Assembly: GCA_907163345.1 (NCBI GenBank) | Contig: CAJQUN010000009.1 | Coordinates: 7,254,001-7,318,000 of the forward strand | Source: Haberlea rhodopensis | Lineage: Eukaryota > Streptophyta > Magnoliopsida > Lamiales > Gesneriaceae | Length of the DNA: 64,000 bases | Direction: 5' to 3' | Part shown: in pieces, positions 45,066-57,023 of the stretch | How positions within the stretch are numbered: position 1 is the stretch's first letter | Layout: the number at the start of each line of letters is the position of its first letter | Program-made: the position numbers and the translations under genes | The notes under the pieces: model-generated | Seen by the model: only the letters and a program-made list of their open reading frames with translations | What the model was told of the DNA's origin: nothing | Databases searched by the model: none

Positions 45066-46651
45066 GTTGGTTTTATCGTAAGAAAAGAAATTAAATAAAA
45101 CTAGTCTTTGTTCCCTAAAACCATATATAACTTACAACAAACATGTTATAAAAGCTAAATACATCAGCGGAAATTTAAAAATACACTATTGGCAGCGGAA
45201 CATGAAACAACAGCACCCGAATCTGCAGCTAAAATCAGCTTAACCTATAAAATTTTAATCAGCTCAGCAGATGCTTCAATCCGCTCAACCTATGGAATCA
45301 GCCCAACTTGTGACAGAATCCATCAACTCTACCTACACAAGGTCAATCAGCTCTACCTACAAAGAAAGTCCATGAGCTTAACCTATTAAGATAACCATTA
45401 CCTCAACTTATCTAAGCAATCAGTCTAAGAGACTTGGTCAACCACACTAACCAATCATTTACAAAGAATAGTAATGGAGGCTACTGTTACATATTTCAGG
45501 GGTTTCACATTGAAGTAGAATCATGACAGAGTTAATGGAAACAATGGGTTGTAATGACCTTACTTTTAACCCTACAAACCCTGCACCAAATCTCGAAAAT
45601 ACACACTCACTTCAGCTATTTCAGAAAAAAATGACCCATTTAGAAGGTTTTGCCCCAAATTTTCTGAGATAATTCGTAGGTGCGCTTTTGAATACTATGA
45701 TCATTTCGTATTAAAATTGTACGTATATGTTAAAAGTTCAATCGAATACAAGCTATGAGTTTTATGAAAATCAAGACAGCAAGAAATATGTGTTAGCAAG
45801 AAATATGTGTGTAGGAGCAAAGTGCTACGTGTATGGAGGTTACCTCTTGAAACTGAGGAGCAAAGTGCCACATATACGGGAGTAACAACTTGAATCCATA
45901 TAAACACCTCTGGATTCTTGATGTTAATGGATCCATATTTAAGTCCTGTGCATTTTGAATCTGATATACATGTTCTGCTATGATCCTAAATCTGTCACGT
46001 TATTTTCTGATATGTATTCCGAGATTTGTTGTTATGAAGTTATGAATTTATGTATGTTTTTATGATAATCGATTGACCAATGCTTGCTCGGTGTTTATCC
46101 AAACACTCATTACTTATGCCCATCTCCAGATAAGAATGAGTTGTAGATAGAAGGCGATGGACAATATCATTTTTGGGATTGTGATCTGCTCCTGTTGACA
46201 TGAAGTCAACCGATACTGAAGTTTAAATCAGTTTTATTAGTTTATGCCTCCGCAACGTTTTATGTGTCCAATAAGTTGTAATCAGTCTTATTTTAATATC
46301 AGTTCAGTTGTAAAGACAATTAAATTTTGTTCTTGGAATGAAAGACTATTTTATTTGATATTTGTATTCGAGGCTTATTGTTTAAGAATTTTTAATTTGG
46401 AAGCAATGCCGGTATAATCGATCTCGATCTCAGGACGTGACAACAGCAACAACGAAATCATCATCCCAAAAATTGGTTCTGCTCTTCTTCTTTGATATCT
46501 GTCATTCATAATCTTAGCAGGTTGGGTCTTGGTCCTATCAAGCCCTATCCATTATCATCCCTAACCGAGGCTTATCTTTTCCAATTATAAGAATCAAATC
46601 TCAAGCCATATTAAAGAAGAATCAAACTGTTTCCTGCACGAACCAGATAGG

Positions 46652-46654
<3 letters not shown>
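45066..46654. other. Intergenic region between the C2 genes, part 2
   Basis: Probably decayed LTR-retrotransposon sequence. About 46,240-46,440 has the look of a gypsy-type LTR 3' part ending ggacgtgaca. The stretch 46,530-46,650 is repeated at 48,645-48,755. No gene was recognised. Confidence 0.35.

Positions 46655-46699
<45 letters not shown>
46655..46699. repeat. (AT)n microsatellite
   Basis: About 22 AT units. Confidence 0.95.
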
Positions 46700-46700
<1 letters not shown>

Positions 46701-47129
46701 TATTAAAAATTATTGAAGGTGCCATCTGTCAATAAAAAAATTATTTTAATATGAAGTGGCCATGTGTAATGGCGACTTCCGAAGTATAAATACTCAGCCG
46801 TTCCTCTCCATTCTCTACAATAAAACAAATTTTCCATTTTCTACACCGAAAATGAATTATACAAAATATTTGAGCTTGACATTCTATTCTCTTCTCTATT
46901 TTTGTCGCTGAAAATAGTTCGTCGATTCTCCTCACCTGAAAACATTCGGTCGAACCTCCATAGACCTTAGCTTGACCGCCCTTCGGTGTTTCTCAGGTAA
47001 GAAACTTGTTATATTATAAATTTTATCATTTTCGAGTTTATATGATATAAATTTGTTCGTAACTGAATTTGTTACTTGTTATATTTTAAATTTGTTTTGA
47101 AGATATGTAATATATCATGTTTTTTTATC

Positions 47130-48350
47130 GTCAAAATAAAAAAATTTATTCCAAAAACAAAAACAAATTACATGGAATACCATTAATATTCTTCTACCCA
47201 ATTATCTCCAAACAAAAAAGATCCACGGACACATGACTTCAATACAATATCTATGACCCAAATAACAAATCACATATACTATAGAAAACACAACCGATTC
47301 CACAAGCAAGCTAGCTAGATACATCGCAAAACCAAAACAATAACTAATCCTCAACTTGAAGTCCTAAGGAAATTCTTGGATTAATAAACCAATCGCTGAT
47401 CGAAATTGGAAAATCACCTTGTTTATGAGTATGAATCCAAAGCCAAATACGAATTTTAATGCTTTCCACAAAGACATCTAAATATTGCCTTCATCATTTT
47501 TGAATATTATGTTATTTTGTAGATTCCATATACTCCAAGTAACATTGAGCCAAACCGCAGTCCAAATCTTCTTCCCAATTCCGTTGTCTAAGTTATGCAC
47601 CAGTTGGTGTGGCTCATGATTTGGATTCTAAAATTTATTGCTGAAGAAGCATTCGAAAAAAAAACAACCAACAGCTTCAACCTGATCATTTCAGAATATG
47701 CAAGCTAACTGTGTTGCATCAAGCTCCACACCGCGTCTTAGCAAGTTGATTTTAGAAGGTAGTCTATCTAGGAGTAGAAGACACACAAGACATATTAAGA
47801 GGGATAATTTTGTGACAAATGTTTCTGAAAGAAAGACTGTGAGATTCATCCAAGGTTTCATGGTTACATAGTTGCTCGTATGTTGACTTGACAGAATAAA
47901 CCATCAACTTCGAATTTCTATCACCATGAATCCTCTTGATCCGCATAGAGTTTGATCCTGTCAATGATAGAAAGTAAATCGTTAAAAAGATTCAATTCCC
48001 AAATAAACAACTTCCTTCTCCAAAGCCTATTCCACCTCCAAACTCCCTCTACCCAATCCCAATGTCAGCTATATTACAGTTGCTATGAATAGCTATATTT
48101 CTCGGCCTGTCAAATCTAGAAAACAAAGGACATCATCCACCCAAATATCAACCCCAAAAGGAAGTCAGACGCTTGTTCCCCACCTTGCGAACCAAACGCT
48201 TCCCAAACTACCCCTCAACATTAGCGAAAATAGTTTATTAATATCCGTCCACCAAATCGAAGCCCTCGCCCCACGATCACCACCCACACCCAGCCTAACA
48301 CCTAGCCCAATGCTATACTTTGAAAAGAATAATTTTGATCTATAGTTTAT
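47130..48350 (-). pseudogene. Degenerate LINE (L1-type) fragment: end of RT ORF and 3' tail
   Basis: On the minus strand, broken frames give a recognisable order: WWTDINKLF, then DIWVDD, VKSTYEQL, FRNICHKIIPL, HLFFEC-like remains, and near 47,600-47,490 IGKKIWTAVWLNVTWSIWNL. This matches the zinc-binding region that follows reverse transcriptase in plant non-LTR retrotransposons. Stops and shifts are frequent. The 3' side ends in ttttgtttttggaataaat-like sequence near 47,140. Confidence 0.7.
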
Positions 48351-48890
48351 CACCAACCGTAAGCAGCCTCAACGTGATGGTCCATCAAGAAGTACAACAA
48401 TATCTCACATAATAAATTTGATGCATTTGTTGAACGAAATATAAAAAATCAACGACATCGATTGAAACCAATTCCTCTTGAAAATATATGCTAGATACAT
48501 GTTCAGAGATTTTTTCGGGATACGATAAACAATTTTACTAGGGGTGCTTAACGGGTCAATCCGATCCGGAACAGACCGTTTCCGGATCCACTAATTCCAG
48601 AACATACATTAATGAAACGGATCATAATAGATCTAGTCCCGGTCCTATCAAACCCGATCCATTATCATCCCTAGCCGAGATCTATCTTTTCCAATTATAA
48701 GAATCGAATCTCAAACCAATCAAACTGTTTCTTGCTAGAACCAGATATGCTAATTTATTTTATTATAAATAAAATAAACTTACCATGAGAAAAAGGCCAA
48801 AAACATGTCTGTCAAGAATGGTCCAAATTTGACTTCATTATTTGTACTACACATATTTTTTAGCCTAATTGAATTAGTCGATCTGTCTAC
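48351..48890. other. Intergenic repeat sequence upstream of C2 gene B
   Basis: 48,539-48,694 begins taggggtgcttaacggg and ends cattatcatcccta, a MITE-like pair of ends without a clear target duplication. Its right part and flank match 46,530-46,650. Confidence 0.4.
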
Positions 48891-48905
48891 ACACGTTTCC
48901 TCTTC

Positions 48906-48915
48906 TATATAAAAA
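48906..48915 (+). promoter_or_regulatory. TATA box of C2 gene B
   Basis: TATATAAAAA lies about 200 bases upstream of the ATG, in a block similar to the promoter of gene A (tactatgc, then ctatctccttcataaat). Confidence 0.65.
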
Positions 48916-49112
48916 TACTATGCACGCTATCTCCTTCATAAATCCTTCAATTGAAACCTAAAAAACCACACACAATTTTTGAATAATAAGAAATCATTGA
49001 TAGAAAAATGTAATTTCTATCAATATAATTTCTTTATTGCAACACATATATATTTTTATTATCCAAAATTTCTTGTAATTCTTGTCTTGTTATATTAATC
49101 CAAGATACGGAG

Positions 49113-50929
49113 ATGTCAATGGGAATAATGGACGTGACTCTGGTGGGAGCTCGAGATCTGAAAAATACAGACTGTTTTGGTAAGCATATGATATTATTGT
49201 ATGTATGGTTTAGATCGATCTTCGTATGTGAGGTTTCGGTTTCGTTTTGTTTCATAAATTTGAAATCATCGTTTTGGTTTGAATTCCTGTTTTTTTTCCT
49301 TCCAAATTCTGAATCAAAAATTAGAACTTTGTTTAAACAAAATGTTTTGAACATGGTTGTACGTTTTCATTTATCAAAAATTTGTCGTTTTATCAAAAAA
49401 ATATGATTGATAATAACGATCCAACGTAGATATCTTAAACTATACAGTAGTCTAAAAACCACGTTTCGATTGCTCTTATAGTAGGGGGCACGCTCTCAAA
49501 CACTTATTTGATGCAAATTTCTCTTCACAGGTAAAATAGATCCATATGTTTTGATTCAGTACAAAAATCAAGAGCAGAAAAGTCGTACTGTTCGAGGTAA
49601 ACTCTTGTTGACTCTTGTGACCAGTTAATCAAATTACGACAAATGTCAATTAATTTATGGTTTTTATAATATAATACTTAGATTTATTTATATAAAATTT
49701 TGCATAAAATTTATGTAAAACCCATTATATATACATTACCTAACAATTTAAACTGTAGATAATATATTTGACCCTATGTAATATATAATGCAGCTTATAA
49801 GTTATTCTTAAGAAAAAATTGATTTACCCTAATTTATTTTATATAATTAAAGATCAAATTGTCTCTACGGTTTTTAGTATATCTCAAATATATTCTTGTA
49901 TAATATGTGCAAATTGATTTTTTTTTACATCTTTTAAGGTTCATTGTCTTATTTTATCCAAATATGTTAAGGATTTACCTCCAACTCCACAAATAAAGAG
50001 TAAATTTGTATCACTTTCTCCAAGAAAATGTTTCAATATTTTCATAAAACCCTAAAAATATCACTAATGTTTATAATGAAATATAAAAACGTATGGACTG
50101 GTATTAAAGGACTTTTATTCATAGGACTATAAATTAAAGGTAAAGAGGCTTTGAATATTGTTGCACGAGAAATATTTTAGTTAAATTTAATATATGAGAT
50201 ATTTTTGAATTTTCGAATATTAACATATTCTAAACTAATAATTTTAAAAAAAAATTCTATAACCTTCTTTTTTTTCTCCAAATTATTAATTAACTAATGG
50301 AAATTGTATATAATCAGGGCAAGGCAGCTATGTAATATGGAATGAGAAGTTCAGGTTCAAGGTAGAATATCAGAACAAAGGGAATGAACACCCCAAACTT
50401 GTCCTCAAAATAATGGATCGTGGTATATTCACCCCTGATGAATTCCTTGGCCAAACCACGTAAGACTCTAATATGACACCACTTGACTCATGAAATATAA
50501 AAATCAAAGATATATATATTATAGAGATAATAAAGTAAAAACAAATAGGGATGGTAATGAGTCCGGTTAGACCCTGACCAGTGTGGGTCTGGACCCGGTC
50601 AACGTGTTTTTGAAGCACGGCGGGATGGGTCTCGGGTTTGGATACACCCACCCCGCTATATGTATTATTATTTTTAAAATTTAATATCGAATATATATAT
50701 TTCACTTCTTTAGCTGAATGATAACGTGACATTTTTTAATTTTATATCAAAATTCGTGTTTAAATTAAAGAAATTGGACATTTTGAATGGAATGAGAGCA
50801 AATTAATAAAGATCTGGTAGCTTAAAGATACTTTTACAAGTTTATTATAAATATTTACTAGAAAAAACACCAAAATTTAATCACGAAACTCAATTTTTAT
50901 GCTTCAAAATTGATTTTAGAAAAAACAGA

Positions 50930-50975
<46 letters not shown>

Positions 50976-53323
50976 GATTATTTCATAAAATTATATTTAT
51001 GGTTGTAAAAAAAAGGACTTGGTCACATTAAGTACTTTTTTAAAAATTTATATTAAAATAAAGAATGTTATTCACATGCCCAATTTTTTATACATATTCC
51101 TGATTGGAGAGGCAGCACCTACCATTCTTACCAAATTTTCTTATATTTGTACGATTTTCATTCATATAGAAGAATAAATAATTCACGTGTTGGAGTAATG
51201 ATAGTTTGTTCCCACCAAACAAGAACATTGGATCCACCACATATAGTCATATTTTCACATGACACCAGCAAACCATAAAACGTGAATATAAGGTATTGAT
51301 GTCATTATATAAGTTTTAGAAGTTTTTCTATCTTAATTATAAATTATTTGTTACAGTGTAATTATTATCCCTACTTGGAGACCGATCGAAGCGTGACACT
51401 TTGGCTATTATACAGGGGCGAAACATACAAGGGGCTAGCCTGGGCTTCAGCCCAGGCTGGCCCCTATGTAGTATGCCATGGTTTCTTTATTTTTCATATT
51501 GAACCAGAACCTGCATATCGTGAAGTGGGGATTGGAAGAGAGAAATTGATTGTTGCTTTTGATTTCAAAAACCAAAAGTTTTGAATAAGAATTTATAGGG
51601 AGATGAATAAAGAGTTTGTGATTAGGGATAAAAAGTTCTTTTCAGAGTGATTTTTTAACCTGAAAGAAGAAATCTGCAAAATTACAGAAAGAGAGCTGGT
51701 TGGAGGAGAAGAATTTGTGGCGCACAGAGAAGTGATTCTACATCAGCATTATTAATGGGTCTTACCCTCAAATAATGCATATAAAATATTTAAAAAAGTT
51801 TCTCACTTTACTGTCTCATTAAATGCCAACATTGTTGTTTTAAAAAAATGTGCCGAGAGTTTCTAGAAAAAAATCTTTACATTGATCATATTTTTTTTGA
51901 GTTTGTTTTGAAAAGCCCAATATGAAATGTATTTTATCCACAGTAAAATAACCCAAGTTCGTACATATATAATAAAAAAAATCGTGTCAAATCCAAATAA
52001 ATTTAATTTTATTTAAAGTTAGTAAATAAGTTTATTTTTTAAATAAAAATCGGCATCTTCCTTTGCCTTATAGGAAATTTAGCTATTTAACCATTGTAGC
52101 ATTTTGATATATGAGCTTTTAAATTTTAAACTATTTAACCACTGTAGCATTTTGATATTTAAACTTTTAAATTTTTATACATTTTTTCATGCTTAATACC
52201 GATTGTTTATACACTGCACTCTATTTTTAAATTTTTTTACTATTAATTTGTTCATTTGATTGTTATATTAATCATTATGATAAACTATATTTATTAAGTA
52301 TCGTGATACATTGTTCTTCTTATCAATGAATTTTTTTCATATAAAAATATTATGATTTTAATTTAGTTTAGCCCACCCTAGTATAGAATCCTGGTTTCGC
52401 CCCTGCTATTATACATTTTAAACTATTTGAGGAACATCGTTATAATGAGCTATACCTTTTGGTAAAACGGCAAATCACACGATCCAATAATTGGTATCAT
52501 AGTCAATACCACATGTTCGATTCACATAGATGCAAGTAGTGCAATTATTGAGAATGAGATTGTTATACTCAATAAATGTCCATGCTAGGAGAGCGATCGA
52601 GCCATGTTACTTGAGCCGCCATACAGTTTAAAACGTTTGATTGCACCGTTGCCACCAGCTATGGCTTTTGGTAAACGGCAAATACTTGAACCTACAACTG
52701 ATATCAGAATCAATATAACGTGTTCGATTCTTAGTGATTGCAAGAAGTGCAATTATTAGGCGTGTGATTGTTGGAGTCCAATAATTGCCCAAGCGATCGA
52801 AGCATGACGCTTTGGCTACTGTACAATTTAAAAGATTTAAATTGCAATATTACCACAAATTATACTTTTGGTAAATCGGCAAACGCTTCTCATACACTAT
52901 TTTAGAAGTTTATGACTTGTAACATCTTATTTTATATATATCTATCGAAAATTGCAGCATCCATTTGAAGGAACTGTTTGAAATTGGGGTGGAAGATGGC
53001 AAGGCTGAGCTTGGTAATAAGAAGTATAGGGTTGTTTCTGCAAATCAAACTTATCGTGGTGAAATTAAAGTTGGGATCACTTTTACTACAAAGGTAAATC
53101 AAACACAAAGCACTTAACAAATAAATAAATATTTTATCCACTTAAAAAATTTCAACTTAAATTCAAATATATATTTAATTTATGACAGTGTTATTTATTT
53201 ATTTATTTAATTTTTTTTTTTTTTTTGGCTGTACAGGAAGAAAATGATCAAAATGAGCAAGAGTGTGGTGGATGGAAGGAAAGCAAATTTAAGCATCCGT
53301 TCACCACAAGTCTGCATACATAA
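49113..53323 (+). CDS. C2-domain protein B (16 kDa phloem protein/ERG1 type)
   Basis: Tandem paralogue of gene A with identical lengths for exons 1-4: 49113-49179, 49531-49596, 50318-50459 and 52958-53093, then exon 5 at 53237-53323. The product is 165 aa, the normal family length, starting MSMGIMDVTLVGARDLKN. The loop-1 Asp (KNTDCFGKID) is kept, unlike gene A. Loop 3 reads MDRGIFTPDE, so its second and last Asp are Gly and Glu; calcium binding is probably weakened. The tail CGGWKESKFKHPFTT keeps the conserved GGWK. Intron 3 holds the TRIM/hAT nest. Exon 5 with its acceptor is duplicated at 54.26 kb. Probably the functional member of the pair. Confidence 0.92.
50933..50973. repeat. (AT)n microsatellite
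   Basis: About 20 AT units in intron 3 of C2 gene B. Confidence 0.95.
51357..52895. mobile_element. TRIM element with three LTR-like repeats, interrupted by hAT
   Basis: Same family as the 24.6 kb element. LTR-like copies lie at about 51,357-51,412 plus 52,414-52,487, at about 52,567-52,694, and at about 52,770-52,895. Each contains gcgatcgaagc-tgac and cttttggtaaa-cggcaa blocks. The two intervals hold primer-binding-site-like ttggtatcat and tgatatcagaatc, followed by gcaattattg/gcaattatta. A three-LTR array suggests recombination between two elements. The first LTR is split by the insertion at 51,413. Confidence 0.8.
51413..52405. mobile_element. hAT-type element, CAGGGGCGAAAC ends, copy 3 (993 bp)
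   Basis: It starts caggggcgaaac and ends gtttcgcccctg, a perfect 12-bp inverted end. The perfect 8-bp duplication ctattata is at 51405-51412 and 52406-52413. It begins with an inverted gggctagcctgggc...gcccaggctggcccc block. It has no transposase and no long frame. It inserted into the TRIM within intron 3 of C2 gene B. Confidence 0.95.
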
Positions 53324-54960
53324 ATCCCTTCTTTCTATTTTATGTAACTGTTTACCACCCTCTTCTAGCCCGCAAATCGACCCTAGCGCTAAGTCGATCC
53401 ATGTATGCGAATAATTTTTAGATTTTTCTTTTCGTAATAAGATGAAAAGACTTTACTTATATTATTTTTTTTGATCCACTCATTCCGCGTAATAGTAATA
53501 GGGCTAGATCTCTCGTCAATAGAAAATCACTCATTTTCAATATGCAATAGGTAATCCTTAGAAAACCTGAATGCAAGTTGCGTGATAGTTTGATTCCCCT
53601 CGCCTCTATGCCCGTTTCCTTCATGGGATCGCCCGAGAGTCACAAAGCGGATTCTCCGACAGGTTTGAAGACTCCTAACTCAGGAACCAACTCGTCGAAA
53701 AAAATTTGGATTCTCTTCACAACACAAGTTTAAGCCTCTCCCACCACATAGTTAGAATTGTTCCGAAAGAAAAAATATCTAACAAAATTGACATCAGGGT
53801 TTTAGCCAGTGGTCGTCACCCCATTCTCATTATAAATAACAAAATTTATAAAAATGGGGGGAAGGCCACATTCCAATATCATATTTCTTCGTGCCTTGAA
53901 CCAAAACTTCTTGACAGTATTGTTCATTACAACAATTAAAGAAACAAAAAAGTGAGGTGAGGGCCAATTCCACTTTGCAGCCACTTGAAGCCCCCTGAAT
54001 ACTACCTTTTTAAATCGCCAATGTCACACAATTTCACTATACTTTAATCACATTTCACGAATCCCCTTGCAAAAACTTAACAAAAGCACAATAAGCAAAA
54101 TCGACCAAAAACACCAAATTGTGATATTTTTGTCCTTTTTAAATAAATAAATATTTTATCCACTTTCAAAATTTCAACTTAAATTCAAATATATATTTAA
54201 TTTATGACTGTGTTATTTATTTATTTATTTTTAATTTTTTTTTTGGCTGTACAGGAAGAAAATGATCATAATGAGCAAGAGTGTGGTGGATGGAAGGAAA
54301 GCAAATTTAAGCATCCGTTCACCACAAGTCTGCATGCATAAATCCCTTCTTTCTATTTTATGTAACTGTTTACCACCCTCTTCTAGCCCGCAAATCGACC
54401 CTAGCGCTAAGTCGTTCCATGTATGCGAATAATTTTTAGATTTTTCTTTTCGTAATAAAATGAAAAGACTTTACTTATATTATTTTTTTGATCCACTCGT
54501 CGAAAAAAATTTGGATTCTCTTCACAACACAAGTTTAAGCCTCCGCTTGTTCCGAAAGAAAAAATATCTAACAAAATTGACATCAGGATTTTAGCCAGTG
54601 GTCGTCACCCCATCCTCATTGTAAATAACAAAATTTATAAAAATGGGGGGAAGGCCTCATTCCAATAACATATTTCTTCGTGCCTTGAACCAAAAATTCT
54701 TGAAAGTATTGTTCATTACAACAATTAAAGAAACAAAAAAGTGAGGTGAGGGCCAATTCCACTTTGCAGCCACTTGAAGCCCCCGAATACTACCTTTATA
54801 AATCGGCCATGTCATACGATTTCACTATACTTTAATCACATTTCACGAATCCCCTTGCAAAATCTTAACAAAAGCACAATAAGCAAAATCGACCAAAAAC
54901 ACCAAATTGTGATATTTTGTCCTTTTTCCATCCTAAAAAAAGGGGACATACAATATTAAT
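53100..54960. repeat. Tandem duplication of the C2 gene B 3' end
   Basis: The segment from intron 4 through exon 5 and 3' flank (about 53,120-54,140) is repeated at about 54,141-54,930 with high identity. Copy 1 carries about 210 extra bases (about 53,483-53,690) that are absent from copy 2. Confidence 0.9.
54256..54342 (+). pseudogene. Duplicate last exon of C2 gene B
   Basis: Preceded by the same acceptor, ggctgtacag. It reads like exon 5 at 53237-53323 with one visible coding change (CAA to CAT, Gln to His) and ends ...CATGCATAA. No other exons are near. It could serve as an alternative terminal exon of gene B or be inert. Confidence 0.75.
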
Positions 54961-54964
54961 ATCA

Positions 54965-56178
54965 TCAAACTCTAAAATTCTTGCCGGTAAAGGTTTGGCC
55001 AAATTTCCAATTAGATGGTACGATGTTCAACGAAGTGGAAGTCCGACCATCGCTTCCTCTCACTCGAAACGAGAGCGACTGCCCCTCCCTCCAATATGGA
55101 GTTCGATTGCCAATTCTGGCCCCAATTCCTGCTCAATGGCATCCAACTAGTTTTGGACCCTTTGACCCAAGCATTCGTGATGTCTCCGGCTCCGGCCACG
55201 TTTGTGATCAGTATAAGGTTGAAGTATTTGAACCCATTTATGGTGAACCTTATTCCTCCTCGCTTGTGGCATGCCACCCTGCGTGCATAATATACATTAT
55301 TAATTAAAGAAAATTCGGACACCATCCGAATAGCATCGAATGTAAGGAACAAGAAAACCAAGAATCCATGGTAAAACTTTTATAAATTAATAATGTTGAG
55401 ACAAAGTTTGGTCAAAAAACAATTATATTCTAGAGGTTATTAATTTATGGATGTTTTACTGATATTTTAAAGAGGTAATTTACTTTGTGCATAATCAGGT
55501 AAGATCTCTAACTAATAACTTATATTGGATCTGTCAATAGGAAGTTTAGATTATAAACCTTCGTCAGTTATATGAAAGTTAGGGGGGAAAAAACATTTCG
55601 GGGGGTGGTGGCTGACCTTCTATAGGAAACAGGGACAATGCCTGCTCTGTACTCGGCAATATTAAGGAACATGGGCATGGCGAGATCGAAATGAGGGCGT
55701 GGAGGGTTGCACCAGCCGCCGTTGTCATTGGGCAGCGCGTAGTTGGGCGGGCAGAAATTGGTGGCCGTAACAAAAATGGAGGGTCTACCCGGGTGGCACC
55801 ACTGCGGCGTGTCCTTGCATTTGATCTCGAAGCAAGCGCCGCAGCTGAATCCGTTGTTGAATAAGGCTGTGCTCAGCGCCGCATTGTTCACTCCATACCC
55901 TTGGCTATACAAGTTTCCATACCCACAAGCACCACCTAATATACAACACATAATGAATATGTCATGATTGTAATTTAAGTATATTTTAACCAATCTAGGA
56001 GAAATTTTGACATACCCATTGTCCCGGAGGCATCGCTACCGCCGTAAAACGTAGCATGAGCAGTCTGCCATGTCGAGGAGTCGGTGTAGACTCCGGGGAT
56101 CCGGCCTTCGACGATGATTGGTATTAGTAGTAGGAGAAGGGTACTAGAAATGATAGTTGAAACACAACGTATAGCCAT
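54965..56178 (-). CDS. EXPA: Alpha-expansin (EXPA), 4-bp frameshift in the last exon
   Basis: Secreted wall-loosening protein that disrupts cellulose-matrix contacts. Exons on the minus strand: 56016-56178, 55617-55935 and 54965-55278. A signal peptide ([20 protein letters not shown]) is followed by [28 protein letters not shown], the cysteine-rich catalytic-like domain with the HFD motif ([10 protein letters not shown]), and the CBM63-like domain ([31 protein letters not shown]). At about 55,084-55,092 the run cctccctcc holds four extra bases relative to the family reading. The current frame ends at 55011, while the normal C-terminus ([14 protein letters not shown]) is legible in the other frame to a stop at 54965. 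Either a recent pseudogene, an altered allele, or an assembly error. Confidence 0.85.
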
Positions 56179-56960
56179 TTTTCAAGGGTGGTTTTAGGTT
56201 TCTAACATGTAAATATAGATTCTTCTAGTGTGAAGATGAAAGAATGATTAAGTGCTACTTCTTATAGAGGAGAAGATCATATTCATAGGCATGCTCACCT
56301 CCCATAATCGACGTTTTCCTAAATTAATGCGCATATTGGCGGAAACTTTTGAATGTCAACCCTAGGGGATTATATCCTTACAAATTTGCCCTTAGATTAT
56401 GCTATTTTTTTTATGTAGAAAGATTAGATTATGGTAATTTTAGAGGGGATATTAAAGTTATGTTACAATAGGAAACATATTTATTATATATAATATGAAA
56501 CGGCTCCGCCGCTTTGCTTGAATATCAAGTTGTACCATTTTAACGCCTCGGGGATATCATTTCCAATTCTCTTTATATTCTTTTCAATCTTTGTTAACTT
56601 TGGATAAATGTTATGTTTATGTATCACTGCGATCATTTTTTTTTTGTTTTTTTTGTTTTTGAGATATGGGGAGGAAATAGGTCTCGAACATACTATATAT
56701 CTCGAGTGAGGACTTGATGCCAACTCTAGGCCAAATCAATTTAAAATTCTTTAAAATAGGCCATTTGAAATTCTTTTTTCTCAAATCGCTTCATCCAAAT
56801 AGACCCTTATTTGTATTGTATTAATGAAATACAATTACTTCTATATCTTTATAAATGGTTGTAGATCTTCTTTGTTAAGAAAGTGGAGGAGATTAGCCCT
56901 AATGACACTTATGTGCATTCAATTTTCCTACTCTTAAAATTTTTTAGTAATTTTTCTTGG

Positions 56961-56961
<1 letters not shown>
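56179..56961. other. 5' flank of the expansin gene
   Basis: Expected 5' UTR and promoter near 56,180-56,300 (minus strand). No other feature seen. Confidence 0.4.

Positions 56962-57019
<58 letters not shown>
56962..57019. repeat. (TA)n microsatellite
   Basis: About 28 TA units. Confidence 0.95.

Positions 57020-57023
<4 letters not shown>

Noticed and set aside
48085..48356. Frames on both strands near 48.2 kb
   Set aside because: The minus-strand one is part of the decayed LINE reading and the plus-strand one is its shadow.
51348..51584. 78-codon frame at the start of the hAT insertion
   Set aside because: It crosses the border between the TRIM LTR and the hAT element, so it cannot be an ancestral gene.
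54774..55307. Plus-strand frames over the expansin last exon
   Set aside because: They are antisense to the expansin coding sequence, which explains their length.
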